In this document: piece by piece, positions 1 to 8,208 of the stretch
Layout: each line of letters starts with the position of its first letter
How positions within the stretch are numbered: the first letter of the stretch is position 1
Source: HRBIN35 sp036741875
GTDB lineage: Bacteria; Patescibacteriota; Minisyncoccia; UBA6257; HR35
Assembly (NCBI GenBank): GCA_036741875.1
Contig: DAINRM010000003.1
Span: forward strand, 11,907 to 75,906
Length of the DNA stretch: 64,000 bases
Direction of reading: 5' to 3'
Position numbers and translations under genes: made by a program
Notes under the pieces: model-generated
Database searches by the model: none
What the model was told of the DNA's origin: nothing
The model's input: the letters and a program-made list of their open reading frames with translations, nothing else

Positions 1-116
1 ACTCTACCTGAAACCAAAAGAGAAGCAGAAATTAATGGAAGAGCAGCATTCTTGGAACCGCTAATTTTGATTTTACCTTCAAGTTTTTTTCCTCCTTTTA
101 TTAAAAATTTAGCCAT
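1..116 (-). CDS. murA: UDP-N-acetylglucosamine 1-carboxyvinyltransferase, N-terminal fragment
   Basis: Only the first 38 codons lie in the window; the gene runs off the left edge. Reading leftwards from the ATG at 116 the protein begins MAKFLIKGGKKLEGKIKISG and continues with SKNAALPLISASLL, the conserved MurA/EPSP-synthase-fold opening in which Lys-Asn contact UDP-GlcNAc. MurA transfers enolpyruvate from PEP to UDP-GlcNAc, the first committed step of peptidoglycan synthesis, in the cytoplasm. It starts one base after the mraY stop, so it is very probably the last visible gene of the wall operon. The catalytic Cys loop is outside the window. Confidence 0.88.
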   Translation of the reverse strand, partial: MAKFLIKGGKKLEGKIKISGSKNAALPLISASLLVSGR

Positions 117-117
117 T

Positions 118-1173
118 TTACTTTAAAGATTTTAAAAAAAGATAAATTAAAAGACCTATTAAAACACCTACAGAATTTAAAATCCAAAACCTAACAACAA
201 TTTTTGGTTCTTTCATTCCTATGGCTTTAAAATGATTATGGACAGGAGAGGAAAGAAAAATTTTTCTTTTAAAAATCTTTTTAGAAAAAACTTGTAAAAT
301 TACTGAACCTGATTCTCCTACTAAAGTTATACCTATAAATGGCCAAAGAAGGTAAGTACCAGTAAGAAAAGAAATAATAGCTAAAGATGAGCCTACCGAA
401 AAAGAACCATTATTGCCATCAAAAAAAAGAGCTGGATAACTATTAAACCAAAGATAAAGCGTTAAAGAACCTAAAAGAGCCGCAAGGTATGAGGCTAAAT
501 TATATTTTTCTTCTAAAAATGAAACAAAAAGAAAAAATAAAATAATAGAAATAGCTGTGCCAGCAAAAAGTCCATCTAAACCATCTATTTCGTTAAAAGA
601 AAGGGTTACAGCTAAAAAGATGAAAATAAAGATAAGAAAAAATAAAAAATATTCAATGTAAAATCTAAAATTTACTAATTCTATAAATTTATAATTAAGC
701 TTTACTAAAAACCACCAAGCAAAAAAAATTCCTAAAGCAGAATAAATTAAAAGTTTTTCCTTAATACCTAATTTGATTTTAAATCTTAATCTTCCTAAAA
801 TATCATCTAAAAGACCTAAAACACCTCCTAAAAACAAAGCAAAAATTGGAAGGTAAGTTTCTCTTCTTTCTAAAAAGTTAAGATATTCAAAAAAACCTCC
901 AAATTTTATTTTAAAAAGATAAAAAAAGAGAGCTAATATAATAGGGGGAAGCCAAATAATTATTCCAGCAAGGGTTGGTATATTTTCCTTTTCTTTTAAA
1001 ATGGTTGAAGCTATTGGTGCTCTTTTAATTCTTTCTTCATTGGCAAACTTATCACCTAATCTAAATTTAAAAGCTAACTTAAGATAAAGAGGAACTAAAA
1101 GTAAAGAAAGAATAAAACTCAAAAGAGAATGGGTAATGATTTTAATAATTTGAAAATAAATTTCATAAGTCAT
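118..1173 (-). CDS. mraY: MraY-like phospho-MurNAc-pentapeptide transferase with altered active-site residues
   Basis: 351 aa, about ten predicted membrane segments, the usual MraY length. Family landmarks in order are IPTLAGII (PTMGG-like), GLLDD with the paired Asp, NEIDGLDGL, YPALFFDGNNGSFSVG and VHNHFKAIGMKEPKIVVRFW. MraY makes lipid I from UDP-MurNAc-pentapeptide and undecaprenyl phosphate. Two landmarks depart from the family: the MGDxGS motif reads DGNNGS, so the third catalytic Asp is Asn with a new Asp two residues earlier, and HHH reads HNH. The start overlaps the carboxypeptidase stop by 11 bp and murA follows after one base, so context supports lipid I synthesis. A related polyprenyl-phosphate sugar-1-phosphate transferase is the alternative. 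Confidence 0.82.
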   Translation of the reverse strand: MTYEIYFQIIKIITHSLLSFILSLLLVPLYLKLAFKFRLGDKFANEERIKRAPIASTILKEKENIPTLAGIIIWLPPIILALFFYLFKIKFGGFFEYLNFLERRETYLPIFALFLGGVLGLLDDILGRLRFKIKLGIKEKLLIYSALGIFFAWWFLVKLNYKFIELVNFRFYIEYFLFFLIFIFIFLAVTLSFNEIDGLDGLFAGTAISIILFFLFVSFLEEKYNLASYLAALLGSLTLYLWFNSYPALFFDGNNGSFSVGSSLAIISFLTGTYLLWPFIGITLVGESGSVILQVFSKKIFKRKIFLSSPVHNHFKAIGMKEPKIVVRFWILNSVGVLIGLLIYLFLKSLK

Positions 1174-2011
1174 AATGATAATAGTTAGCTAAAGATTTAA
1201 TGATAATTTCTGCATCTTTAAAACGATCTTGAGATTTAAAAAGAACAAGAGAAATAAAAGGAGATTCAGGAAATTTAATAATAAGTGCTAAATTTTCGCC
1301 AGACTCAGGAAGATAACCTGTTTTTCCTCCTACAATTATTTTAGAATATTTTCTTAAAAGAATGTTTGTTGTCCAAAGTCTTCTTCCATTAATATCTATA
1401 TACTCTTTTCTACTTATTTCAAAAATTTCAGGTTTTTTTAAATAAAGTTTTAAAAGAATCTGAGAAAATTCATAAGGCGTTGATGAATTTTCTAAGGAAA
1501 TACCGGTAGGTTCATAGATTTTAGTATTTTTAAATCCCCAGTTTTTTAAAGTATCATTAATTTTTTCAATAAAATTTTGAACTCCATAATATTCAGCTAA
1601 AAGATAAATAGAATCATTGCTTGAAGCAATTAGAGAAGCAGAAAGAAGTTCATTTAGAGTCAATTTTTCTCCTTTTTTAAAATTACCAACTTCCCCGGGT
1701 ATTTCTAAAGCAGAAGATGTAAAAGAAAAAATTTCATTTTCCTTATAAACTTCTAAAGCAATGTAGGCGCTTAAAAGTTTTGTTAAAGAAGCTAAAGAAA
1801 AACTTTGATTTATATTTTTTTCATAGAGAATTTTCCCTGAATCATCCAAAATAATTAACCCTTCAGCAGAAACTTCATCTTTTAAATTAAAAATTTTTTC
1901 GTCATTTTTTTTAAACTCTCTAACTTCAAAAAGCGGTGAAATTGTTTTTTCTGGAATTTTATTTGTCGAAAATAAAATAGGGCTTATAAAAAAAAGCCAA
2001 ATTATAAACAT
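1163..2011 (-). CDS. D-alanyl-D-alanine carboxypeptidase (peptidase S11, PBP5/6-like)
   Basis: 282 aa with an N-terminal hydrophobic segment (residues 1-15) that exports or anchors it. Serine penicillin-binding motifs are complete: S75-L-T-K78 with the acylated Ser, S130-S-N132, and K230-T-G232. Such enzymes remove the terminal D-Ala from the pentapeptide stem and limit cross-linking outside the membrane. It is shorter than E. coli PBP5 and seems to lack the C-terminal beta domain and amphipathic anchor. It sits between the KH gene (25 bp gap) and mraY (11 bp overlap), within the wall operon. Endopeptidase rather than carboxypeptidase activity cannot be excluded from sequence. Confidence 0.88.
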   Translation of the reverse strand: MFIIWLFFISPILFSTNKIPEKTISPLFEVREFKKNDEKIFNLKDEVSAEGLIILDDSGKILYEKNINQSFSLASLTKLLSAYIALEVYKENEIFSFTSSALEIPGEVGNFKKGEKLTLNELLSASLIASSNDSIYLLAEYYGVQNFIEKINDTLKNWGFKNTKIYEPTGISLENSSTPYEFSQILLKLYLKKPEIFEISRKEYIDINGRRLWTTNILLRKYSKIIVGGKTGYLPESGENLALIIKFPESPFISLVLFKSQDRFKDAEIIIKSLANYYHYDL

Positions 2012-2036
2012 TCTAAGTATATTTTATCTTGAAAAT

Positions 2037-2306
2037 TTAGCTTCTTGGAGTGTTAACTTTAATAGATAAGGCAGCACCAACTGAAGCGCCGATAACCTTA
2101 CCAATTCTTCTAACCGCATTTATTGTCGAACCTTTTCTTCCTATAATCATAGCTAAAACTTCTCTAGGACCAGTAATTTCCATCAACACTCCTCTTTCAT
2201 CAACTTTAAAGTTAAAAATAAGTTGATTTACTTTTGAAGAGTCGACCCAAAGAGAAAAAAGAGAACGAAATTTTTCTTCTAAAAGCTTGAGTTTTTCTGT
2301 TGACAT
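2037..2306 (-). CDS. khpA: KH-domain RNA-binding protein (KhpA-like)
   Basis: 89 aa, the size of KhpA/YlqC proteins. A single KH fold is recognisable from MEITGPREVLAMIIGRKGST, where IIGRKG is the GxxG RNA-binding loop (about residues 54-59), followed by the helix INAVRRIGKVIGA. KhpA with KhpB binds RNA and affects cell elongation in Gram-positive bacteria, which fits the surrounding wall and shape genes, though that link is inference. Its start lies 8 bp after a perfect inverted repeat (2315-2331) and downstream of tRNA-Thr, so it may be translated from a transcript matured by tRNA processing. The N-terminal 40 residues are a charged helix of unknown role. Confidence 0.75.
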   Translation of the reverse strand: MSTEKLKLLEEKFRSLFSLWVDSSKVNQLIFNFKVDERGVLMEITGPREVLAMIIGRKGSTINAVRRIGKVIGASVGAALSIKVNTPRS

Positions 2307-2314
2307 TTTTTTAC

Positions 2315-2331
2315 CTGCTGGATTTCAGCAG
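2315..2331 (-). promoter_or_regulatory. short inverted repeat in the leader of the KH gene
   Basis: CTGCTG and CAGCAG are separated by five bases and lie 8 bp upstream of the KH-gene ATG on the minus strand. In RNA this makes a 6-bp stem. No U-run follows on the minus strand, so it is not a standard terminator of tRNA-Thr transcription. It could mark the tRNA 3' trailer or hold the KH start in a structured leader; this is inference. Confidence 0.35.
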
Positions 2332-2361
2332 TTTCTTCAAATTAATAGATGACCTTTAAGT

Positions 2362-2433
2362 AGCCGACGGCGGGATTCGAACCCGCGACCCCCGCATTAC
2401 CAGAGCGGTGCTCTGCCACTGAGCTACGCCGGC
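2362..2433 (-). tRNA. tRNA-Thr(GGT)
   Basis: Complete cloverleaf on the minus strand: acceptor GCCGGCG pairs with CGTCGGC (one G-U), D arm GCTC/GAGC, anticodon stem-loop with loop CTGGTAA giving anticodon GGT, and T arm GCGGG-TTCGAAT-CCCGC. The last anticodon-stem pair is T-T. The discriminator is T and CCA is not encoded, so CCA addition is needed. It decodes ACC and ACU, lies 10 bp after the 65-aa gene and has its own good promoter overlapping that gene's stop. Confidence 0.95.
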
Positions 2434-2442
2434 GATAAATTA

Positions 2443-2471
2443 ATTATAAACTAAAATGGTGTTCTTTTAAA
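2443..2471 (-). promoter_or_regulatory. promoter for tRNA-Thr and genes downstream
   Basis: On the minus strand TTTAAA (2471-2466) and TATAAT (2448-2443) are 17 bp apart, and the -10 ends 9 bp before the mature 5' end of tRNA-Thr. The elements lie in the 3' end of the 65-aa gene. Perfect -10, 4 of 6 matches at -35. Confidence 0.6.
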
Positions 2472-2641
2472 ACTTTTAAAATCATTTCCGTTTCTTCCTC
2501 TTTATTTTTTAAAATTTTTTGCCAAAGTTCTTTACATTTTTTGCATTTACCAGCATCTTTTAAATAAAACTTTTTAATTCTATATATGCTTCTTCGATCT
2601 TGAACTAATTGGCTGAAAAGATTATAAAGATGATTTTCCAT
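2444..2641 (-). CDS. hypothetical 65-aa protein with a CxxC pair
   Basis: I do not recognise this family. The product is short, basic and charged: an N-terminal region with QDRRSIYRIKKFYL, a C-x-x-C pair in GKCKKCKELWQ (about residues 32-36), then a lysine/glutamate-rich helix ending KEHHFSL. Cys and His residues could bind one metal ion, but no known zinc-ribbon spacing is complete. It follows the ThyX-like gene by 36 bp on the same strand and ends 10 bp before tRNA-Thr, so it belongs to the same transcription unit. Codon use matches its neighbours and no other gene occupies the interval, which supports its being real. Confidence 0.6.
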   Translation of the reverse strand: MENHLYNLFSQLVQDRRSIYRIKKFYLKDAGKCKKCKELWQKILKNKEEETEMILKVLKEHHFSL

Positions 2642-2677
2642 GGTTTTAATTTAAGAATAATTCGACCTGTTTTTATT

Positions 2678-4318
2678 TTAACCTTTTTCTAAAAATTTTT
2701 TTAAACTTTCTGCTCTTTCTTTTACTTTTTCCTCTTCCCCTCTTCGAGCAAACTCGTATTCATTAAAATCTACAAACAAATATTTTGAAATTAAAGGATA
2801 AATTCTTTTAATGATTCTTGCTTTTTCTTGTTCTACTTTTCTATAATCAGGATGACCTTGAGGAGTAGTTCTTAGTTCCACTTCCCAGAAAAATTCTCGA
2901 AGGTTTTGATACTGGATAAATCTAATTTTATGTAAAAACAAAACTGTATATTGAGAAACAAAGATATTAATTTTACTTAATTTTTCATAAAGATTTTCAG
3001 AAAGCGAGATAATTTTTTCTGCTTCCTTTTCAAGACCTATTTCTTTATAAAAGTCTGGTATTTCAAAGCCTTCTTCAATACTAAAAATTTTATTTATGAG
3101 AGTTTGCATTCTATGTCTTTGTAAATCTCTCCAAGCTCCTATATTTGTTTTTATTTCAAATTTTAGATAAACAAGTTCTAAAGCTCTTGGCATTTTTTGC
3201 CAGCGATATTTTCTATCTTTTAAAATTTCTTCTAAAACTTCTTCTTTTTCTTGAAGAGAAAGCTTTCTCACTTTACTTAAAACAAAATCAAAGGGTTCTT
3301 TAACTAAGGGATAAAGAAGACCAGCTAAAATTTTATTTTCACCATCTTCATCGTAGGCTAAAAGCTTTATATTTTCGTTTAGATCTATTTTTTCTTCTTT
3401 CCATTTAATTTTTTCTAAAACCTTAAGTAACCTTAAACTTCTTTCGCCTAAATACTTCTGATAATTTATTGATTCTTCTTTTTCTATCCTTCTTAAAAAA
3501 GCAGGTATAACTTTACTTAGCTCTTCATAAGCTCTTTTACCAGCCCATCTTATTTCTTCTAAGGGGTGAAATAAGGATCTATTAATTAAATATTCAAAAG
3601 CCTGACCGTTTCCAAAAAAAGAAACTTGACCTAGAGTGGCAAGAGGAAGAATTCTTCTACATTCATCAAAAGTTTTTGCTTTTAAAACCCTTTCTTTTTC
3701 TTCAGGGTATTTTTCTATAAGATAATTAAAGTATTTTTCTTTTGAAGCAATATAAAAATCAAAAATAGCATTCATTACTTTTTCATAATCATTTTTTAAA
3801 CTAGCTTTTTCTACTTCTGGGGGTAAGAAGTAAAGATAATGATTATTTACTTTCTCACCAAAATCTACATATCTTGTTGATTTTTCTATGGGAGCTATAC
3901 CAATTCTTTGATTTTCAAAATGTTTAATAGCTATTTGTGAAAGAGATGAAAAAACAAGATGAACACCAGCCATTTGAGATATGGAATCATCTCCGTACTC
4001 AGCTAACCATTTTATATAAAAATCTCGTGCTTTGGGATTAGCAAATAAAATTTCATAACCATAGCTATGAAGAAAATCAATAAAATTTTTCCAAGCTCTT
4101 CCGTATTCTGATTCTAAAAATGGCTTAACAAATTCATTTAAAAAGACAACTCTTAAATCATCTTTGCTTCTTGAAGCTCGAGAAGATAAAGCTCCAACAA
4201 CTTCAGGAGGAAGTAAAACAACTGAATAAACTGATTTATCTAAGTTAGTAAAAAAGGGCTCTAGGTAATATTTTTCTTCTTCAGTAAATTCAGGTTTTTT
4301 AAAAAGAATTTCTTCCAT
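2678..4318 (-). CDS. large ThyX-like protein (tandem flavin-dependent thymidylate synthase folds)
   Basis: 546 aa, about twice a normal ThyX subunit (220-250 aa). The N-terminal half carries YGDDSI (108-113, replacing GHxS), ENQR (135-138, replacing RHR), EKSTRY (145-150) and RRILPLA plus an NR...EIR helix, the usual ThyX order. The C-terminal half carries a clear WRDLQRHR (396-403) followed by a second NLREFF...EV region but lacks its own STRY. The two halves look like a duplicated fold in which each kept different motif parts. ThyX makes dTMP from dUMP using methylenetetrahydrofolate, FAD and NADPH. Whether this long form is catalytic is uncertain. It overlaps PBP2 by 20 bp in the shape operon. 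Confidence 0.7.
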   Translation of the reverse strand: MEEILFKKPEFTEEEKYYLEPFFTNLDKSVYSVVLLPPEVVGALSSRASRSKDDLRVVFLNEFVKPFLESEYGRAWKNFIDFLHSYGYEILFANPKARDFYIKWLAEYGDDSISQMAGVHLVFSSLSQIAIKHFENQRIGIAPIEKSTRYVDFGEKVNNHYLYFLPPEVEKASLKNDYEKVMNAIFDFYIASKEKYFNYLIEKYPEEKERVLKAKTFDECRRILPLATLGQVSFFGNGQAFEYLINRSLFHPLEEIRWAGKRAYEELSKVIPAFLRRIEKEESINYQKYLGERSLRLLKVLEKIKWKEEKIDLNENIKLLAYDEDGENKILAGLLYPLVKEPFDFVLSKVRKLSLQEKEEVLEEILKDRKYRWQKMPRALELVYLKFEIKTNIGAWRDLQRHRMQTLINKIFSIEEGFEIPDFYKEIGLEKEAEKIISLSENLYEKLSKINIFVSQYTVLFLHKIRFIQYQNLREFFWEVELRTTPQGHPDYRKVEQEKARIIKRIYPLISKYLFVDFNEYEFARRGEEEKVKERAESLKKFLEKG

Positions 4319-6086
4319 TTTCTAAAAATCTTTCATAATAAATATACATTATTTTTTTAAATAAAGGAAGAGAAACAACTGAACCGTAGGGTACTTCTTC
4401 TACAAGTAAAGTAGCACAAAATTCAGGTTTTTCATAGGGACCAAACCCAGAAAAAATAGCATTAAGTTTTTGTTTTCCTAAAATTTGTGGAGAGCCACTT
4501 TTGCCAGCTAAAGAAAAAGGAAGATCATTTAAAATCTTAGCCGTACCTTGAGTCACCGTCATTCTCATACCTTTTCTCACTATTTCAAAGTTTTCTTGAG
4601 AAATTATATTTTCTTTTAAAATTTCTGGAGTTTTTTTAATTATTTTATTTTCTTCTAAAGAAACAATTTTTTTAACTAAAAAAGGTTTATAGATTTTACC
4701 ATAAGCAAAATAACAGTTCCAAAGATTTATTTGAAGAGGAGTTACTAAAAGATCTCCTTGACCTATAGAAACGTTATAAGTATCACCGAGTCTCCAAGAA
4801 GAAAGATTTTTATTTTGTTCAAGAGGAAGAATACCTCTTTTTTCTCCCAGAAGATCAATACCGCTTTTTTCTCCTAAACCAAATTTTTTAAAATAAAAAT
4901 TAATTTTTTCAATACCTAAGCCTTTTCTTATAGGAATTTCTTCAGAAGGATAAGGATAACCTCCACCAACAGCATAAAAATAAATATTAACAGAATCAGA
5001 AATAGCTTTATAGATATCTGTCCAGCCATGAACTTTATTATCTTTAAAAACAGAATAAACTCCAGGAAAATAAGGATGAGGAATTTTTAATTCTCCCGAA
5101 GAATAAATTTTTGTTTGGGGCGTAACTATTTTTTCTTCAAGAGCAGCTGAAGCTATAATGGTTTTAATAGTTGAACCAGGTGAGTAAAGTCCCGAAATGA
5201 CTCTGTTAAAAAATGGTTTTCGAGGATCATTTAAAATTTTAATAAATTCTTCTTTTCTTTCAAAAAGAGTATTAGGATCAAAAGAAGGATAAGAGATAAG
5301 AGATAAAACTTCACCATTTTGAGGATCAGTTAAAACAAAAGCACCACTTTTGTATCCATTTTCTTCAAAATAATTTCTCATTTCTTCATAAACTTTTTCT
5401 TGAAAATCTTTGTCTAAAGTAAGATAAATATCTTGACCGGGGAGAGGTTCTTCTTCATAAATTTTTACTAAACCATTTTTTGTTTTTTTAAAAACTATTT
5501 TTCCTAATTTTCCCTTTAAAATTTCATCATAATAAGCTTCAATACCTTCTTTACCTTCAAATTCTAAACTATTTTTCTCTGAAAGAGCTACATAACCTAA
5601 AACATTACCCCAAGCTTCATTTACGTAATAAACTCTTTTATAACTTGGAATTATAAAAATATGAGGATAGTCTTCTTTTCTTGACAAAATTTTGTTTACT
5701 TTATCTAAATCTAAAAATCTAATAATAATTTCATCTCCCCAATAAAAATAAAGAGGTTTTTCTTCTTTTATAATCTCTTCTAAAATTTTCTTTTCATGAT
5801 CTTCTAACTTTTTAAGATGAGCATAAACATCGTAAGTTTTTTTTGAATCGGCTAAAATTTTTCCATTGCGATCATAAATCTTACCCCTGGGAGGAAAATA
5901 GAAAAAAGTTAAATAATTTGATGATTCTAAAATTTCTTTAGCACGATTTTTATAAAAAAATTGAAAATTTAAAAAGTTAAAAATTGTTAAAAGAAAAACA
6001 AACAAAAAGAAAAATATCAAATAAGAAAAATTAAATTTTATCGGAGAAAATATTTTTTTACCTGAAGGAAGAAATAAATCATCCAT
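4299..6086 (-). CDS. mrdA: penicillin-binding protein 2, elongasome transpeptidase
   Basis: 595 aa class B PBP. A membrane segment near residues 20-45 is followed by the dimerisation/pedestal domain with the conserved opening PPRGKIYDRNGKILA (65-79), then the transpeptidase domain. Active-site motifs are present: S305-T-I-K308, S365-V-N367 and K529-S-G531. It cross-links peptidoglycan peptides outside the membrane and works with RodA and MreC in cell elongation. RodA itself is encoded at 50983-52038, away from this operon, while mreD and mreC lie directly upstream. The stop overlaps the ThyX-like start by 20 bp; mreD ends one base before this start. Spacing and motifs fit MrdA better than FtsI. 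Confidence 0.92.
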   Translation of the reverse strand: MDDLFLPSGKKIFSPIKFNFSYLIFFFLFVFLLTIFNFLNFQFFYKNRAKEILESSNYLTFFYFPPRGKIYDRNGKILADSKKTYDVYAHLKKLEDHEKKILEEIIKEEKPLYFYWGDEIIIRFLDLDKVNKILSRKEDYPHIFIIPSYKRVYYVNEAWGNVLGYVALSEKNSLEFEGKEGIEAYYDEILKGKLGKIVFKKTKNGLVKIYEEEPLPGQDIYLTLDKDFQEKVYEEMRNYFEENGYKSGAFVLTDPQNGEVLSLISYPSFDPNTLFERKEEFIKILNDPRKPFFNRVISGLYSPGSTIKTIIASAALEEKIVTPQTKIYSSGELKIPHPYFPGVYSVFKDNKVHGWTDIYKAISDSVNIYFYAVGGGYPYPSEEIPIRKGLGIEKINFYFKKFGLGEKSGIDLLGEKRGILPLEQNKNLSSWRLGDTYNVSIGQGDLLVTPLQINLWNCYFAYGKIYKPFLVKKIVSLEENKIIKKTPEILKENIISQENFEIVRKGMRMTVTQGTAKILNDLPFSLAGKSGSPQILGKQKLNAIFSGFGPYEKPEFCATLLVEEVPYGSVVSLPLFKKIMYIYYERFLENGRNSF

Positions 6087-6087
6087 T

Positions 6088-6489
6088 TTAAATAATCTTT
6101 AAAATTAGTTTCCAAAAAGCAAAAAAGATAAAAAGAGGAATAAGGTTATATATAAAAATTTTAAAAGAAAAAAGAAGTGATAGTTTTAAAGAAAAAATTA
6201 AAAAGATATTAAAAAAAGTAAAGTAAAGAAATAGAAAAAAATTATTTTCTAAAGGAAATATTTTAGAAAGAATTTTAATAATCAAAAAAAGGAAAGCATA
6301 AATTAAAAGAAAAAAACCTAAATTTTTGACATAAAAAAGATCGTAAAAAAATGAAGAGAAAAAAAGAAAGAGAAAAAAATTTTTTTCTTGTGAAGTTATA
6401 AAAAAATACCAAAGAAAAAAGTTAGCCCAAAAAATTTGTGGGATAAAAAAACTTAAAAGAGAAAGAAAAACGAGTGAAAAATAAATCAT
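6088..6489 (-). CDS. mreD: MreD-like membrane protein
   Basis: 133 aa, almost entirely hydrophobic with four or five predicted membrane segments and very rich in Phe, Leu and Ile. Sequence alone is weak, but its position between mreC and the PBP2 gene matches the mreBCD-mrdA order, and size and topology suit MreD, the membrane partner of MreC. YVKNLGFFLLIYAF (about 54-67) resembles the conserved MreD segment after the second helix. It overlaps the mreC stop by 4 bp. The call rests mainly on context. Confidence 0.7.
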   Translation of the reverse strand: MIYFSLVFLSLLSFFIPQIFWANFFLWYFFITSQEKNFFLFLFFSSFFYDLFYVKNLGFFLLIYAFLFLIIKILSKIFPLENNFFLFLYFTFFNIFLIFSLKLSLLFSFKIFIYNLIPLFIFFAFWKLILKII

Positions 6490-7190
6490 TTAAAGAGATA
6501 AAAATTTTTACCATCAAAAATACCTTCTAATTTAACTATTAATTTTTCTTCTTTGTTTGTTTTTTTAATTTCATAAAGACTACCAACCAAAAAGTTAGGA
6601 GGAAAGATATTGTCTTGACCATAAGTAAAGATAGGAGAATCTTTTTTTATTTCTCTTGGTGAAGATAAAACAACCTCTAAAAAACCATCACCATTGGTTT
6701 CTCCTATTCCTAAAAACTCACCATTGATATCACTAACATTAAATTCAATTTCTGGATAAAGTAAAGATTTAACTACCATAAAGCTTTTATTTTTTTTAAG
6801 AACAAAACCTATTAAAGTTAAATTAGAATCAACAATGATATCTCCTTCATTAGCTAAAGGATGAGTTTCAAAATAAAAATAACCATAAGGATCTCTTTTT
6901 AAAAATTCTATTTTTTTAAGATTTTTTAATTCGCTAATTTTTTTATTTTCTTCATCGACAGATTTTAAATTAAGCTTTATTTGTGAAAGTTCTTGTAAAA
7001 GATTAAAATATTTTTCTTGATAAATATCTTCTTTTTTATTTAAAACAAAAATATTTTCCAAAATATCAGTAAAAATTTTTTGAATTTTTAAAGAAAATAG
7101 TTGGATTTTATTTATTTCTTCAGCAAAAACAAAAGTACTTAAACCAAGAAAAATTAAGGCTATGGTAATATAAATTAAAAATAATCTCAT
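6486..7190 (-). CDS. mreC: rod shape-determining protein MreC
   Basis: 234 aa with one N-terminal membrane segment (5-24), a coiled coil of about 65 residues rich in Lys, Glu and Asn, and then the beta-rich periplasmic-type MreC domain. The latter includes ANEGDIIVDSNLTLIGFVLK and LGIGETNGDGFLEVVLSSP, matching the paired beta barrels, and ends with FPPNFLVGSLYEI, the usual ...G.P.G.V... strand. MreC couples MreB filaments to PBP2 at the membrane. It follows mreB with a one-base overlap and overlaps mreD by 4 bp. Slightly shorter than E. coli MreC. Confidence 0.85.
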   Translation of the reverse strand: MRLFLIYITIALIFLGLSTFVFAEEINKIQLFSLKIQKIFTDILENIFVLNKKEDIYQEKYFNLLQELSQIKLNLKSVDEENKKISELKNLKKIEFLKRDPYGYFYFETHPLANEGDIIVDSNLTLIGFVLKKNKSFMVVKSLLYPEIEFNVSDINGEFLGIGETNGDGFLEVVLSSPREIKKDSPIFTYGQDNIFPPNFLVGSLYEIKKTNKEEKLIVKLEGIFDGKNFYLFK

Positions 7191-8206
7191 TAGAAAGTAA
7201 GTAAGATTTTTTGATAACGACTAAAATCTTCTATTATTTTACCAATTCCTCTAATTACTGAAAACTTTGGTTCTTCAATTAAATTAACTTTAACTTTTAC
7301 TTCTTTTTCTAAAAAAGCATCTATCCCTTCAATTAAAGATCCTCCTCCGCCTAAAAAGAGTCCTAAATTACTTATATCACCTAAAAGATCGGGAGGGGCA
7401 GAATTAATGATATCTTTAAGATGATTGGCTATTTCTAAAAGAGATTCGAAAAGACTTTCGCGAAGGTCTTGAGAAGTAAAAACTACTTCTTTGGGAAGTC
7501 CGGAATAGATATCTCTTCCTTTAACAACGAAACTTGGTGATGTTTTATTATTTATTGAACTTATAGTCATTTTTATATTTTCTGCCTGACTTTCACCAAT
7601 GATTACCTCATATTTTTCCTTAAGATAATTTATAATATTTTGATTAAATGTCTCTCCACCAATCCTGATACTTTTACCTATTACAATTCCACCTAAGGAA
7701 ATTAAGGCGATATCTGTCGTTCCTCCACCAATATCAACCACCAAAAATCCTTTTGCTTCTTCAATCTCTAAATTAGCTCCTAAAGCAAAAGCAATTGGTT
7801 CTTCAACTAAATAAACTTTTTTAGCCCCAGCACCAATACCTACATCAATAACTCCTCTTTTTTGAACCTCGGTAAGTCCTAAGGGTACACCAATTAAAAA
7901 TTTTGTTCCTAAAAGAGCAAAGTATTCTTTTTTAATTTCTTCTAAAAGGTAATTTAAAAAATAAAGAGCTTCATCAAAATTAGTCACAATTCCATGGGTT
8001 AGTGGTTTAATTACTTCTATATTTTCAGGATTTCTTCCCAACATTTTTCTTGCTTCCTCACCGATAGCGACAATTAAGTTTTGTCTTTTATTAAAAGCGA
8101 TTACTGTAGGTACTTCTTTTAAAAATCCTTTATCTTTGAGGTAAAGCTTCGTTGAATGAGTTCCTAAATCTACTCCTAAAAAAATTTCTTTAAGAAATTT
8201 AATCAT
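7190..8206 (-). CDS. mreB: actin-like cell-shape protein MreB, copy 1
   Basis: 338 aa from the ATG at 8206. The open frame continues 20 codons further upstream, but that stretch lies inside proS and is unlike MreB, so I use MIKFLKEIFLGVDLGTHSTK. Phosphate 1 motif GVDLGTHSTK, the connect segment LVEEPIAFALG, phosphate 2 VVDIGGGTTDIA and adenosine motif FLGGGGSLI are all present. MreB filaments at the inner membrane guide the elongation machinery. This copy sits directly before mreC, mreD and PBP2, as in the classical operon. A second copy, about equally long but clearly diverged, is at 12214-13221. It starts 2 bp after the proS stop. Confidence 0.93.
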   Translation of the reverse strand: MIKFLKEIFLGVDLGTHSTKLYLKDKGFLKEVPTVIAFNKRQNLIVAIGEEARKMLGRNPENIEVIKPLTHGIVTNFDEALYFLNYLLEEIKKEYFALLGTKFLIGVPLGLTEVQKRGVIDVGIGAGAKKVYLVEEPIAFALGANLEIEEAKGFLVVDIGGGTTDIALISLGGIVIGKSIRIGGETFNQNIINYLKEKYEVIIGESQAENIKMTISSINNKTSPSFVVKGRDIYSGLPKEVVFTSQDLRESLFESLLEIANHLKDIINSAPPDLLGDISNLGLFLGGGGSLIEGIDAFLEKEVKVKVNLIEEPKFSVIRGIGKIIEDFSRYQKILLTF

Positions 8207-8208
8207 TT

